Assembly: GCA_003248315.1 (NCBI GenBank)
Contig: QKWM01000001.1
Location: 248,001 to 312,000 of the forward strand
DNA from: Streptomyces sp. SW4
GTDB lineage: Bacteria > Actinomycetota > Actinomycetes > Streptomycetales > Streptomycetaceae
DNA: 64,000 nucleotides
Direction of reading: 5' to 3'
The translations under genes and the position numbers were made by a program. Positions 19,350 to 28,797 of this stretch are shown piece after piece. Position 1 is the first letter of the stretch, and every line of letters starts with the position of its first letter. The notes under the pieces are model-generated. The model saw only the letters and a program-made list of their open reading frames with translations, had not been told where the DNA came from and did no database searches.

Positions 19350-20276
19350 ATGCCCGCGAAGGGTAAGCACCGTCGCAGCAAGACCCAGCGTCTGACCCGC
19401 ACCATCGTCGCCGCCTCCACCGGCGGCGCCGCGCTCGCGCTGCCGCTCATCGGCGCCGCGGGTGCCCACGCCGCCCCCGCGCACAGCGTCCCCGAGAACG
19501 CCGTGCGCTCCGTCCCGGCGGCCGCCCAGGAGAAGAACGCCGACAAGGCCGGCACGTCCTCGGAGCGCACCTACACCGTGCGCGCCGGCGACTACCTCGC
19601 CAAGATCGCCGACGAGCAGAAGGTCGAGGGCGGCTGGCAGCAGCTGTGGGCCGACAACCTCCAGGCCGTCGGCGAGGACCCGTCCCTCATCCACCCGGGC
19701 CTGAAGCTCACCATCGGCGGCAAGGCCGGCGCGAGCGCCGAGAAGTCCGCCGGTTCCAAGGCCGCCTCCCCGAAGCGGGCCCAGAAGGCCGAGAAGCCCG
19801 CCGCGGACACGCAGCAGGAGTCCTCCTCCGAGGGCACCAAGACCCAGTCCGCGGGCACCTCCAGCGCCTCCGGCTTCGTCTCCCCGGTGTCGGGCGGCAC
19901 CGTCGGCACGCCGTACCGCCAGTCGGGCAGCATGTGGTCCAGCGGCTACCACACCGGCGCCGACTTCGTCGTCCCGACCGGCACCTCCCTGAAGGCCGTG
20001 GGGGCCGGCACGGTCGTCTCCGCCGGCTGGGCCGGGTCGTACGGCAACCAGGTCGTCATCAAGCTCGCCGACGGCCACTACGCCCAGTACGCCCACCTGT
20101 CCTCGCTCTCCGTCTCCAGTGGCCAGTCCGTGAGCGCGGGCCAGCAGATCGGTCTGTCCGGCTCGACCGGCAACTCCACCGGACCGCACCTGCACTTCGA
20201 GATCCGGACCACGCCGGACTACGGCTCCGACGTGGACCCGATCGCCTACCTGCGCTCCAAGGGTGTCTCCCTCTGA
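19350..20276 (+). CDS. Secreted LysM/M23 peptidoglycan peptidase
   Basis: The frame is intact (308 aa). A signal peptide with a basic start (MPAKGKHRRSKTQRL) and hydrophobic core ends near AGAHA-AP. A LysM-type wall-binding domain follows (YTVRAGDYLAKIADEQ to HPGLKLTIGG), then a Lys/Ala/Ser-rich linker of about 45 residues, then the M23 metallopeptidase domain with zinc ligands in GYHTGADFV and GPHLHFEIR. It cuts peptidoglycan cross-bridges outside the membrane. The c-di-AMP riboswitch in front ties its expression to c-di-AMP signalling. RBS GAGAGGAA precedes ATG 19350. Confidence 0.93.
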   Translation: MPAKGKHRRSKTQRLTRTIVAASTGGAALALPLIGAAGAHAAPAHSVPENAVRSVPAAAQEKNADKAGTSSERTYTVRAGDYLAKIADEQKVEGGWQQLWADNLQAVGEDPSLIHPGLKLTIGGKAGASAEKSAGSKAASPKRAQKAEKPAADTQQESSSEGTKTQSAGTSSASGFVSPVSGGTVGTPYRQSGSMWSSGYHTGADFVVPTGTSLKAVGAGTVVSAGWAGSYGNQVVIKLADGHYAQYAHLSSLSVSSGQSVSAGQQIGLSGSTGNSTGPHLHFEIRTTPDYGSDVDPIAYLRSKGVSL

Positions 20277-20294
20277 CGCACCGCGTCCAGCGCC

Positions 20295-20334
20295 GCCGAA
20301 GGCCGGCCCCCGATCCCCGGGGCCGGCCTTCGGC
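20295..20334 (+). terminator. Terminator of the M23 peptidase gene
   Basis: A perfect 16-bp inverted repeat (GCCGAAGGCCGGCCCC and its complement) with an 8-nt loop begins 18 nt after the stop codon. Confidence 0.85.
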
Positions 20335-20341
20335 ACGTTTC

Positions 20342-20386
20342 CCGGCACCGGGATGTCCGGCACCGGGAAGCCCGGCACCGGGATGT
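20342..20386. repeat. 15-bp tandem repeat, three copies
   Basis: CCGGCACCGGGATGT, CCGGCACCGGGAAGC and CCGGCACCGGGATGT follow directly on one another, with a fourth partial unit (CCGGCTCC). It lies right after the terminator in a non-coding gap. Confidence 0.75.
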
Positions 20387-20498
20387 CCGGCTCCTTATTC
20401 CGGACTTGGTGAACACTTGGGGAGTGGTCTTTCTCACCGCCCGTCAACCCCTTCCTACGGTCGCGTAGGTCACATTCCACGGTGAATCATGGGGCGAT

Positions 20499-21314
20499 GT
20501 GGCAGACGATTCGAAGAGTGACAGCAGATCAGTGATCGGGTCGTACGTGGCGGTGGGGGACAGCTTCACCGAGGGCGTCGGCGACCCCGGCCCCGACGGG
20601 GCGTTCGTCGGCTGGGCCGACCGCCTCGCCGTCCTGCTCGCCGACCGGCGGCCCGAGGGCGACTTCGACTACACCAATCTCGCCGTGCGCGGAAAGCTGC
20701 TCGACCAGATCGTGGCCGACCAGGTTCCCCGGGCCGTAGAACTCGCCCGGACCTGGTCTCCTTCTGTGCGGGCGGCAACGACATCATCCGGCCCGGCACC
20801 GACCCGGACGAGGTCGCCGAGCGGTTCGAGCGGGCGGTGGCCCGGCTGGCCGCCGCGGCCGGCACGGTCCTGGTGACCACCGGCTTCGACACCCGGCGGG
20901 TGCCCGTCCTCAAGCACCTGCGCGGCAAGATCGCCACGTACAACGGGCATGTGCGGGCCGTCGCCGACCGGTACGGGTGCCCCGTGCTCGACCTGTGGTC
21001 GCTGCGCAGCGTGCAGGACCGCCGGGCCTGGGACGCGGACCGGCTGCACCTGTCGCCCGAGGGGCACACGCGCGTGGCGCTGCGTGCGGGGCAGGTGCTC
21101 GGGCTGCCGGTGCCGGCCGACCCGGAGCAGCCCTGGCCGCCGCTGCCGCCGCGCGGCACCCTCGACATCCGGCGCGACGACGTGCACTGGGCCCGCGAGT
21201 ACCTGGTCCCCTGGATCGGGCGGCGGCTGCGGGGGGAGTCCTCGGGCGACCATGTGACCGCCAAGGGACGCTGTCCCGGACGACATCCGCATGCGGATCG
21301 CGTCGGTGGCCTGA
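20499..21314 (+). CDS. SGNH/GDSL-family esterase-like hydrolase (frameshifted)
   Basis: The N-terminal block YVAVGDSFTEGVGD is the GDS motif with the nucleophile Ser; AGGNDIIRPG is the block III Asn; WDADRLHLSPEGH holds the catalytic Asp and His. This is a cytoplasmic SGNH hydrolase with no signal peptide; the substrate is unknown. One C is lost near 20754. A second break near 21266, which would need two bases, restores an ending DDIRMRIASVA and a stop at 21312; if the break is not real the frame runs on into the TetR gene region. Start GTG 20499. Repaired length is about 272 aa. Confidence 0.8.
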
Positions 21315-21344
21315 GCCCCGCGGGACGAGCGCGGCGGGAGGCGT

Positions 21345-21982
21345 TCACCGCGGCGACGCGGTCAACGCCTCCGGTGTCACGCCCAGTTCGCGGGCGAGCG
21401 CCTCGTCCACCCACTCCCGGGCGCGCGCCCGGGAGACGGTGCCCCGTAGGCCGTGAGCTGCACGGCCAGCCCGTCGAGCAGGGCCGTCAGCCGCAGCGCG
21501 GCGCCGGCCGGGTCCGGGCAGGGGAACTCGCCCGCCGCCACGCCTTCGGCGATGACCTCGGTGAGCGCGGCCTTCCACTGCTCGTCGAGGTCGCGCGCCA
21601 CCTCCCGCAGCACTGGCTCGCGCAGCGCCGCCGCCCAGCCCTCGATCCACAGCCGCCAGCCCTTGGCCTGGCCGGTCAGGGCGTACCAGCGCACGGCCGC
21701 GCGCAGGCGGCGCACCGCCGACGTGCGCCGGCCGAGCAGTGTGCGCAGCCGCGCCAGATCGTCCTGGGCGGCCTGCGCGAACGCCGCGGCGACCAGCTTC
21801 TCCTTGGTCGAGAAGTGATAGAGGACCAGCGCGTTGCTGACGCCGAGCGCGGAGGCCACGTCGGAGATCCGGACCGCGGCCACGCCGCGCGCCGCGATCT
21901 GCTCGATCGCCGCGCCGAGCAGTTCCTCGCGCCTTTCTCGCACACTCAGTCGAACCCTCGCCACGCCGGTCACCCTACACAC
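21345..21982 (-). CDS. TetR-family transcriptional regulator (one frameshift)
   Basis: The N-terminal helix-turn-helix is typical: REELLGAAIEQIAARGVAAV, then RISDVASALGVSNALVLYHF and STKEKLVAA. The C-terminal ligand domain ends ARELGVTPEALTASPR. One G is lost near 21444; repaired length is 212 aa. The start is uncertain (GTG 21982 or GTG 21973), with no clear ribosome-binding site. It lies 24 nt downstream of an AhpD-like gene on the same strand, so they are probably co-transcribed. The regulator may control that gene or the divergent SGNH neighbour. Confidence 0.82.
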
Positions 21983-22006
21983 GCGGCCCGGGACCCGGCC
22001 GACCGT

Positions 22007-22584
22007 TCAGTCGACGCCGGCCGAGGAGGGACGGGACGCCTCCCGCAGATCGCACGAGTCCTTGAACCCCTGGCTGGTCAGGCCCAGCGCGGCGTTGATC
22101 CGGGAGCGCAGGTTCTCCACGGCGACCATCGCCGTCAGCTCCACGAAGGCCGGCTCGCCGAGCCGTGTGCGCAGCCGCTCGGCCAGGTCGTCCGTCACGG
22201 TCGGCGGGTTGGCCGTCATGGCCTCGGCGTACTCCATCACGTCCCGCTCCAGGGGCGTGTAGGCGTCGCTGTCCCGCCACGCCGGCACCTCGCGCAGCTT
22301 GCGGGGGTCCATGCCGCGCCCGGCGTTCTCCCAGTAGCCGAAGTCCATGCACCACGAGCAGCCGATCGAGGCCGCCGACGCCATCACCGCGAGCGCCCGC
22401 AGGCCGGCGTCGAGCCTGTTCCACCGGGCCACGGACCGTTCGAACCGCAGATGGCTCCACAGCACGCGGGAGTGGTGCCCGAGCGCCTTGGCGGGGTCGA
22501 GGGACCTGCCGTACGTGCGCCGGGAGTACCAGTCCACGACGCGCAGGACGAGCGTCCGGGCGGGGTGAGCGATACGCGGGCCAT
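22007..22584 (-). CDS. Carboxymuconolactone decarboxylase/AhpD-like protein (one frameshift)
   Basis: The all-helical AhpD fold is marked by SIGCSWCMDFGYWENAGRGM, where C-SW-C is the redox CxxC pair used by peroxidase-type family members. The rest (RDVMEYAEAMTANPPTVTDD, FVELTAMVAVENLRSRINAA) fits the family. AGGAGG lies 5 nt before ATG 22584 on the minus strand. One base is missing near 22568; repaired length is 192 aa. It probably acts in peroxide or thiol defence, but CMD-family proteins have varied roles and no partner reductase is nearby. Confidence 0.8.
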
Positions 22585-22812
22585 GGGGACCTCCTGATGC
22601 TCGTCGTACACCGCCGCACCTCGCTGTACGGCGCCGTACGTCGCTTCACGGCCGGCACGCGGCTGCGTGCGGGGCGCCCGCTGCGGGCGCCTTCACCGGT
22701 ACGACGGAGCGAGGTGCCGCGGACGTGACATCCGGCGGCCGCGGGCGTGTGATGCCGGCCGTCGCCGGCGCGACGCCCGGCCGCCTCCGTGGCCCTCGGT
22801 CCGCGGACGCGC

Positions 22813-22851
22813 GAAGGCCGACCCGGTCGTCGGGACACCGGGTCGGCCTTC
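22813..22851 (-). terminator. Terminator downstream of the 127-residue secreted protein gene
   Basis: GAAGGCCGACCCGGT (22813-22827) and its exact complement (22837-22851) form a 15-bp stem with a 9-nt loop, 23 nt past the stop codon of the minus-strand gene. Confidence 0.8.
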
Positions 22852-22874
22852 CCTCTCCTGCTCGGCCGGGGCGC

Positions 22875-23257
22875 CTAGGCGGCGGAGCCCTGCTCGGCGT
22901 TGTCCGGTTCGTCCGGCGTCACCGGGCCCGGCGGGCTCGGCCGGACGATGGTCGCCCTCTCCTTCCACTTGGTCACCTTGCCGTTGCTCCACACCGTGAC
23001 GTGCCACGTGTACTTGCCGTCGAACTCCGTGTACCGCCGCACCACATGGACGCGCTTCTTGCCCTTGGAGCCCTTCTTCTGCACCACCGTCTCTCCCTTG
23101 GCGGCCGGTGCGGCCCGGTCCTGGGAGACACTGCTCGCGGCGGCGGCCGAGGGGCCTGGCCGTCCTGGGCGAAGGCGCCCGCGACGGGTGCCAGCGCGAG
23201 ACCGCCGACCATGGCCGTGACCACGGCACCGCGCCGCAGGGACGTCGAACGAGTCAT
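22875..23257 (-). CDS. Small secreted protein of unknown function (one frameshift)
   Basis: The N-terminus is a signal peptide (MTRSTSLRRGAVVTAMVGGL to AGAFAQ). The mature part is about 100 residues: an Ala/Ser-rich start, a Lys-rich patch (VVQKKGSKGKKRVHVV), then a likely beta domain RRYTEFDGKYTWHVTVWSNG, and a Pro/Glu-rich tail. AAGGAG precedes ATG 23257. One C is missing near 23155; repaired length is 127 aa. No known family recognised. It lies next to a second secreted gene in the same orientation that also follows a signal peptide with a Lys-rich segment and a beta-rich unit. Confidence 0.65.
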
Positions 23258-23479
23258 GTCGCACCACTCCTTGTCCGGTGAGAGCCGGCGCCCGGACGCC
23301 GGTCCGGATGCCGGTCGCGGAGTACTTCTCCGCTTCTCGAGCTCTTCCCGAGCTCTGCAACAACCGTAAGAAACGGCACATACCCGGCACATCGGCATTT
23401 CGGTCGGTGTCCGAGGCCCACGGCATCGGCCGAACGGCCGACCCCCCGGCAGTCGTTCGGCCAGGGGGACCGGGCGTGC

Positions 23480-23532
23480 GGACACCGGGCGAGGCGCCCG
23501 CCCCCGTGGGACGAGCGCCTCACCCGGTGTCC
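23480..23532 (-). terminator. Terminator downstream of the second secreted protein gene
   Basis: Two 18-nt arms, GGACACCGGGCGAGGCGC and GCGCCTCACCCGGTGTCC, pair with one mismatch around a 17-nt loop. The hairpin begins 8 nt after the minus-strand stop codon at 23540. Confidence 0.7.
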
Positions 23533-23539
23533 GTGTGGG

Positions 23540-24273
23540 TCAGTCGGGGACGACAGGGTCGGCGGGGCCGGGCTGCTCCGGCGTGGGTGTGCCCTCGTCC
23601 GGCTGCGCGCCGGCTCCCTCGGTGCCGTTCTCCTGTCCGGTGTCCTGCCGCGGCTCCTTCTTCGCCTCGCCCCAGATCTGACCGGTGTAGGGATGGAAGG
23701 TGTACACGAAGCCGTTGTGCTCCGCCACGGTGCGGCCCTTGCCCAGGGTGCCGATCAGCGAGCCGTCCGGAAGGTGGATCCTCGCGGTGTAGCTGCCGTC
23801 GGGCAGCCTGCTGATCACCGCGCGGCTGCCGTCGTCCAGGACGACCGTCCGCTGCTCGCGGGCCTTGTCCTTCTTGTCCTTGTCGCCCTTCTTGCCGCCT
23901 TCGCCGCCCTTGGTCTTCTCGGCCCACAGGCTGCCGGTGTAGGGGTGGAAGCTGTAGGTGACGCCGTGGTGCCGCAGGACGGTGCGCCGGGTGTCCAGCG
24001 TGCCCGCCTTCCGGCCCTTGAACAGGATGTCGGCCTCGTAGTGCCCGCCGACCCGGTAGACCTTGCCGACCGAGCCGTCGGCCAGACGCACGGTCCTGAC
24101 CAGGGTGCGCTGCGGCTTCTTGGCCGCGGCCTGCGCCGCGACGGGGGCCGCGGCCGGGGCCCCGGCGGGGCGGCGGAGTGCGCGAAGGCGGTGGCCGGCG
24201 CGCCGAAGGCCACCAGGGCTCCGACGGTGACGGCGGCGGTGCGGACGCAGCGGCGGGTACGGAGATCACGCAT
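23540..24273 (-). CDS. Secreted protein with a duplicated ~55-residue domain (one frameshift)
   Basis: A signal peptide (MRDLRTRRCVRTAAVTVGAL to ATAFAHS) leads into a mature protein with two related units. The first runs from LADGSVGKVYRVGGHYEAD to YSFHPYTGSLW and the second from LDDGSRAVISRLPDGSYTAR to YTFHPYTGQIW. Both end in Y-x-F-HPYTG-x-x-W. A Lys/Asp-rich linker (KGGKKGDKDKKDKAREQ type) separates them, and the tail is rich in Glu, Pro and Thr. GGAGG precedes ATG 24273. One base is lost near 24170; repaired length is 244 aa. No named family recognised; the repeats look like surface- or wall-exposed beta units. Confidence 0.65.
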
Positions 24274-24431
24274 CGTGGTCCTCCTCGGTGTGATGGGAAC
24301 CGCCTGGACATTCACCACGTTATGGACGGCCCCGGGGCACCGGCTTCGGCGGAACGGCCACTGTCGGACTCGGCCGAAAGTACGAGGCGGCGACGGTCGG
24401 CAGGAGGCTGGTGCGGGTCGCTGCGCGCAGG

Positions 24432-25595
24432 TCAGGGCGTCGGTCGCGGCCCGAGCGGGAGAAGGGCCCGGACCCGCCAGCCGCCCTCGGGCGTCGGCCC
24501 GGCCGTCAGCCGTCCGCCGAGCGCGTCGGCCCGCTCGGTCATGCCGACCAGGCCGAAGCCGCCGCTGCCGGCGGGAGCGGTACGGGTGCGGCCGTCGTCG
24601 TCGATGCGCAGGTCGAGGCGGTCCGCGTCCGCCCGCAGGGTCACGCGGACGGCGGTCGCGCCGCGCGCGTGCTTGCGGACGTTCGTCAGGGCCTCGCGCA
24701 CGATGCGGTGCACCGCGGCCGCGACGTCCGGACGCAGCCGTCCGGGGACGGACGGGTCGACCGACAGGAGCACGGGGGGTCCGTTCCGCGAGAAGCCGTC
24801 CGTCAGTTCCGTCAGGTCGCGGAGGCTGTCGCCGCCGACCGGCTGGGTGGGCGCGGCCTGCCGGTCCGGGGTGCGCATGAGGGCCACGAGGCGGCGCATG
24901 GCGTCGAGCGCGTCGTCGGCCTCCGCCTCGATGCGGCGGAAGGCCCGGCCGGCCGCCTCCGCGTCCGGTGGCGCGTAGCCGGCGGCCTGGGCGGTCACGA
25001 CGATGCCCGTGACGTGATGGGCGATCACGTCGTGCAGCTCGCGGGCGAGTTCGGCGCGCTCGGCCCTGCGGACCGCGGCCACGTCGCGCAGCCGCTGCTC
25101 GGCCTCGCCGCGCAGCACCAGGGAGAAGGTCGTGACGACCGCGGTCAGCAGGGCGAAGAACAGCGTGAACACGCCCGGTTCCGCGTCGCGTGCCGGGGCG
25201 GCCACGGCGGCCAGGCCGAGGAGCGGCCCCACGGCGGCCGCCGTCCGGGCGTCCGCCTGGCGCAGCACGGCACTGAGCAGAACGAGGAGCGCCAGCGCCT
25301 CGCCCATGCCCCAGACGACCATCGGGTGGTTCACGGCGACGAGCACGGCGGACGCGGTCCACGAGACGATCACGGCCACGACGGCCCGGCCCCGCAGCGA
25401 CGTGCCGCGGTAGGGGACCAGGCACAGGCACACCAGGATCCCGGCGCCCCACACCACGGCGTGCGGCAGGGTGGGCTGCCGGGACAGCACGACGCCCTCC
25501 AGGCTGACCAGGGCCAGCAGGCAGACGGTCAGCACGGCCCGGGCCGCGAGCGTCCAGCGAGGGTGGCGCCCGGTCCACCCGGCCGTGCGGATCAC
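24432..25595 (-). CDS. Two-component sensor histidine kinase (NarL-type partner, HisKA_3)
   Basis: The frame is intact (387 aa). About five hydrophobic segments make an N-terminal membrane domain without a large extracellular loop. The dimerisation/phosphoacceptor helix is RAELARELHDVIAHHVTGIV, with the His of ELHDV. The ATPase domain has VREALTNVRKHARGA and GGFGLVGMTERADALGG. GTG 25595 overlaps the response-regulator stop (GTGA), so the two are co-translated. The signal is unknown. With few extracellular residues it probably senses something in or at the membrane. Confidence 0.9.
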   Translation of the reverse strand: MIRTAGWTGRHPRWTLAARAVLTVCLLALVSLEGVVLSRQPTLPHAVVWGAGILVCLCLVPYRGTSLRGRAVVAVIVSWTASAVLVAVNHPMVVWGMGEALALLVLLSAVLRQADARTAAAVGPLLGLAAVAAPARDAEPGVFTLFFALLTAVVTTFSLVLRGEAEQRLRDVAAVRRAERAELARELHDVIAHHVTGIVVTAQAAGYAPPDAEAAGRAFRRIEAEADDALDAMRRLVALMRTPDRQAAPTQPVGGDSLRDLTELTDGFSRNGPPVLLSVDPSVPGRLRPDVAAAVHRIVREALTNVRKHARGATAVRVTLRADADRLDLRIDDDGRTRTAPAGSGGFGLVGMTERADALGGRLTAGPTPEGGWRVRALLPLGPRPTP

Positions 25596-26257
25596 CCTCC
25601 GACCTGGCCGCTCTGCCAGGCCCAGGCCGCGATCTCCACGCGGTTGCGCGCCTCCAGCTTGGTCTGCACATGGGCGAGATGCGCCTTGACCGTGGAGACC
25701 GACATGAAGAGCTCCTCGGCGATCTCCGCGTTGGTCCGCCCCACGGCGACCAGCCGTACGACGTCCAGTTCCCGCTCCGTCAACGGCTCCGACGACCGCA
25801 GCGCCGCGAGCCCGCCGGACGCCAGCGTCCGCAGCAGCCGTACGGTGATCTGCGGCGAGATGAGCGAGTCCCCGGCCGCCGCCGCCCGCACGGCCTCCAC
25901 CAGCAGGGCGGGACTGGCGTCCTTCAGCAGGAAGCCGCAGGCTCCGTCGGTGAGGGCGCTGCGCACGTAGGCGTCGTCGTCGAACGTCGTCACGATGACG
26001 ATCCGGGGACGGTAGCCGTCGGGTGAGGCGTCGGCCCCGGCACCGCACAGCCGGCGCGTGACCTCCAGTCCGTCGACCCGCGGCATGCGGATGTCCAGCA
26101 GCAGCACGTCCGGACGGAGCCGCTCGACCGCCTCCAGCGCCTCGACCCCGTCGACGACGTCGGCGAGCACCTCGATCCCCGGTGTGTTCTCCAGGATCAT
26201 CCGGAAGCCGGTTCGCACCATCTCCTGGTCGTCGGCGATGACCACGCTCACGGACAT
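25592..26257 (-). CDS. NarL/LuxR-family response regulator
   Basis: The frame is intact (221 aa). The receiver domain starts VVIADDQEMVRTGF with the acidic pair, has the phosphoacceptor Asp in LLLDIRMPRVDG and the conserved Lys in GFLLKDAS. The C-terminal LuxR helix-turn-helix is SEPLTERELDVVRLVAVGRT, followed by NAEIAEELFMSVSTVKAHLA. It is the first gene of the pair, the kinase following with a 4-nt overlap. Targets are unknown; the neighbouring secreted proteins and NarK-like transporter are candidates. Confidence 0.92.
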   Translation of the reverse strand: MSVSVVIADDQEMVRTGFRMILENTPGIEVLADVVDGVEALEAVERLRPDVLLLDIRMPRVDGLEVTRRLCGAGADASPDGYRPRIVIVTTFDDDAYVRSALTDGACGFLLKDASPALLVEAVRAAAAGDSLISPQITVRLLRTLASGGLAALRSSEPLTERELDVVRLVAVGRTNAEIAEELFMSVSTVKAHLAHVQTKLEARNRVEIAAWAWQSGQVGG

Positions 26258-27088
26258 GGCGCGGGCCTTCGGCGGGCGGGCGGCACCGCCGGTGCGTGCG
26301 GGGCATGGCCAGGGGGAGCCCGGCGGTACCGGCGGGCCGGTCCGGTGCGACGTCTTCCATGGAGCAACGACTCCCCGGCGCGGCGGCCTCCGTATCCCCG
26401 CGTGGGCCCGGCCGGGTGACGCCGCGGCGCCCCCGGCGGCAGGAGGGCCGGTCACCGCCCCGGCGGTGCGGTCCGCCGGGCCGGGAGGTCCGCGGGCAGT
26501 CGCGGCAGCGGTGCAGCAGGCCGTCGGCGCACAGCCATGCCCGCGCGGCCACCAGGGCCACCAGCCAGGCCGCGAGGCCCGCCTTCCCGCGCACGCCCCA
26601 CTGCACCAGCGAGACCATCACCATCTGGGCGCGCGGGGAGCTGAGGACCGGCGGCAGCGGGGGCCGCGCCGGGGCGGCGCGCAGCGGCGCGGCCGCGGGC
26701 GGGACCGGCCGGACGTGCTGCCGGGTGAGCGCGTGGGCAGGACGGAGAAGCGGCATACCGGACAGAGCTCCGGAACGGCGGAACCGGGCGGACGGAAGGG
26801 CGGGGCGGCGGCCGGCACCCCGGGCGGTGACCGGCGCGTCGGCAGGCGCGGGCCCGCGACCGCAACCTGATCCGGACGGCAGGCCCTGGGCGGCAGCGGC
26901 GGACGGTGGGGCGCGATCGGGAGACGACGGCGCATGTCTCGGCTCCTGTGGCTCGGTGGCGGCGGCTCTTTCCCGCACGCCTGCGACACCCACCACGCTA
27001 GGAATCCGCCCCTTTTGCCTGCTTCATGCGAAAGGCCGGTCTCCGGGTGGCCGAAAGGACGACAGAGCGCTCCGCCGCGCCGGCGGCG
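26258..27088. other. 830-bp gap between the two-component system and the transporter
   Basis: No gene is convincingly supported. A minus-strand frame starting near ATG 26756 (MPLLRPAHALTRQHVRPVP) contains one hydrophobic stretch (GLAAWLVALVAARAWLCADG) but has no stop of its own before it runs through the response regulator in another phase. It could be a small membrane protein with a lost base. The rest is Pro/Arg/Gly-coding GC-rich sequence without features I recognise. Confidence 0.3.
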
Positions 27089-28324
27089 TCACTCCTTGGC
27101 CGGTGCGGCCGTCCGCATGCGGCCGAGGGCGTAGACGCACCCGGCGAGGGCCAGGTCGGACAGGAGCATGAAGCCGATGGAGTACGAGTCCTTGGCGCTG
27201 TAGATGGCGCCCATGACCAGGGGCGGGACGAAGCCGCCGAGGCCGCCCGTCGCGCCGACGATGCCGGTGACGCTGCCCACTCGGCCCTGCGGCGTCACCT
27301 GGGCGACGAGGGCGAAGACGGCGCCGCTCGCGGTGCCCAGGCCGGCGGCCATGACCAGGAGGCAGACCGTGCCGGCCGGCTGGAGCCCGGGGTCGAAGGC
27401 CTGGAGGACGGCGAAGAGGCCGACGACGCCGAGCGCCCACGCGGTGACGACGGCCGGGTGGACGCGGTCCGACAGCCAGCCGCCCAGCGGCCGGAACACC
27501 ACGGTGACCAGCGAGAACCCGGCGGCCTTGGTCCCGGCGTCGGTGGCGCCCAGTTCGTACCAGGTCCGCAGGTACGTCGGCAGGTAGACGCCGAACGCGA
27601 CGATCCCGCCGAACCCGACGGCGTACAGCGCCGACAGTTCCCAGGTCACGCGCAGCCGGGCCGCCGCGCGCAGCCGGACCGAAAGCGGCGTGCTCGGCGC
27701 CGGCCGCCCCGGGGGATCGCGCAGCAGCAGCCAGGCCGGCACCGTGTAGGCCGCGAGCGCGATCGCCAGCACGACGAAGGGCAGGTCCGCGCCCCGCTCG
27801 TGGATCCGCGGAGTGAACCAGCCGGACAGCGCCACGCCGCCCATGCCCATGCCGAAGGCACCGAGGGCGAAGCCGCGCCGGGCGGGCGGGAACCACGAGG
27901 TGACGTGCGGAACGCCGATCGCGAACGTCGTGCCGCCGATGCCGAGGAGGAAGCCGGCCAACAGCATCGCCGGGTAGGAGTGCTGAGCCGGGATCAGCAG
28001 CAGCACGGGCACGACGGTGAGCGCGGAGGTCAGCGGGAACATCACCCGGGCCCCGAACCGGTCGGTCAGCGCGCCCACCGGGATCCGGCCCAGCGAGCCG
28101 ACGATCACCGGCACCGCGACCATCAGCGACTGCTCGAAGGAGCCCAGGCCGAGCCGGTCGCCGAGCGTTCCGGCGACCGGCGCGATCAGGTTCCAGGCCC
28201 AGAAGGTGAGCGTGAACCCGACGGTGACGACGAGCAGGTTGACGTACGCGGCGCGGGACGGCCGGGCCGGCTCCGGGGCGGGGCTGCGCGGATCCTCGGG
28301 GGAGCGTCTGGCGATGGCTGTCAC
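27089..28324 (-). CDS. Nitrate/nitrite-type MFS transporter (NarK family)
   Basis: The frame is intact (411 aa, about 12 hydrophobic helices). The NNP-family hallmarks are visible: NLLVVTVGFTLTFWAWNLIA in helix 1, a glycine-rich GGTTFAIGVPHVTSWFPPAR signature, and a second glycine-rich GRVGSVTGIVGATGGLGGFV motif; these Gly-rich stretches line the anion path in NarK. The start GTG 28324 is preferred over an upstream GTG because AAGGAG sits 8 nt before it. It imports or exchanges nitrate/nitrite across the membrane. No nitrate reductase gene is in view. Confidence 0.88.
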   Translation of the reverse strand: MTAIARRSPEDPRSPAPEPARPSRAAYVNLLVVTVGFTLTFWAWNLIAPVAGTLGDRLGLGSFEQSLMVAVPVIVGSLGRIPVGALTDRFGARVMFPLTSALTVVPVLLLIPAQHSYPAMLLAGFLLGIGGTTFAIGVPHVTSWFPPARRGFALGAFGMGMGGVALSGWFTPRIHERGADLPFVVLAIALAAYTVPAWLLLRDPPGRPAPSTPLSVRLRAAARLRVTWELSALYAVGFGGIVAFGVYLPTYLRTWYELGATDAGTKAAGFSLVTVVFRPLGGWLSDRVHPAVVTAWALGVVGLFAVLQAFDPGLQPAGTVCLLVMAAGLGTASGAVFALVAQVTPQGRVGSVTGIVGATGGLGGFVPPLVMGAIYSAKDSYSIGFMLLSDLALAGCVYALGRMRTAAPAKE

Positions 28325-28797
28325 GTGGTCGCTCCTTCGCACCGCTCACGCCGGAGGGCCGGCGCGGGACCGCGGCGGACCTGCCCCCGACCGGACTCTA
28401 CGAACCTCCCGGGAAGCGCTCACGCCGACGGACTCCGGACGGGTGGCCGGCCCGGACCGCGCGGCGGACGCGGGGACCGGGGGAGGCGGACGAGGACCGC
28501 CCGTCGTAACCGAACGTGACCGTCTTTGATCGGTTCGGACCGGACCTCCACCCTTCCGGAACGGGTGTCCCACCGTCTTATCGGTCTGTCGTACGAGGCC
28601 TCATACCAGAGCGGGACGATGCCCGAGGGAGTTTGTCAACTGCCCACCGCACATGATGCGCAGGCGACTACTGTGAGTGTCCGTCGGGCGACAGGGGCCG
28701 CGTCTCGGTCCGCACGGCCGACACCGCGATGGCGCATGCCCGCGTGGCGCATCCCGCGCGAGCACGCCAGCCCCGACGGACCAGTACGAGGACACCG
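28325..28797. other. Divergent intergenic region upstream of the conservon
   Basis: No gene seen in 470 bp. The part nearer the conservon (28500-28690) is less GC-rich and includes GGGAGTTTGTCAACTGCCCA, whose TTGTCA could be a -35 element, but I found no well-spaced -10. Confidence 0.3.

Noticed and set aside
20837..22597. A 586-codon plus-strand frame
   Set aside because: Only the first part is the SGNH hydrolase. The rest is antisense to TetR and AhpD-like genes with better evidence.
24432..26996. An 854-codon minus-strand frame
   Set aside because: Only the part to 25595 is a histidine kinase. The rest runs through the response regulator in the wrong phase and stays open only because of high GC.
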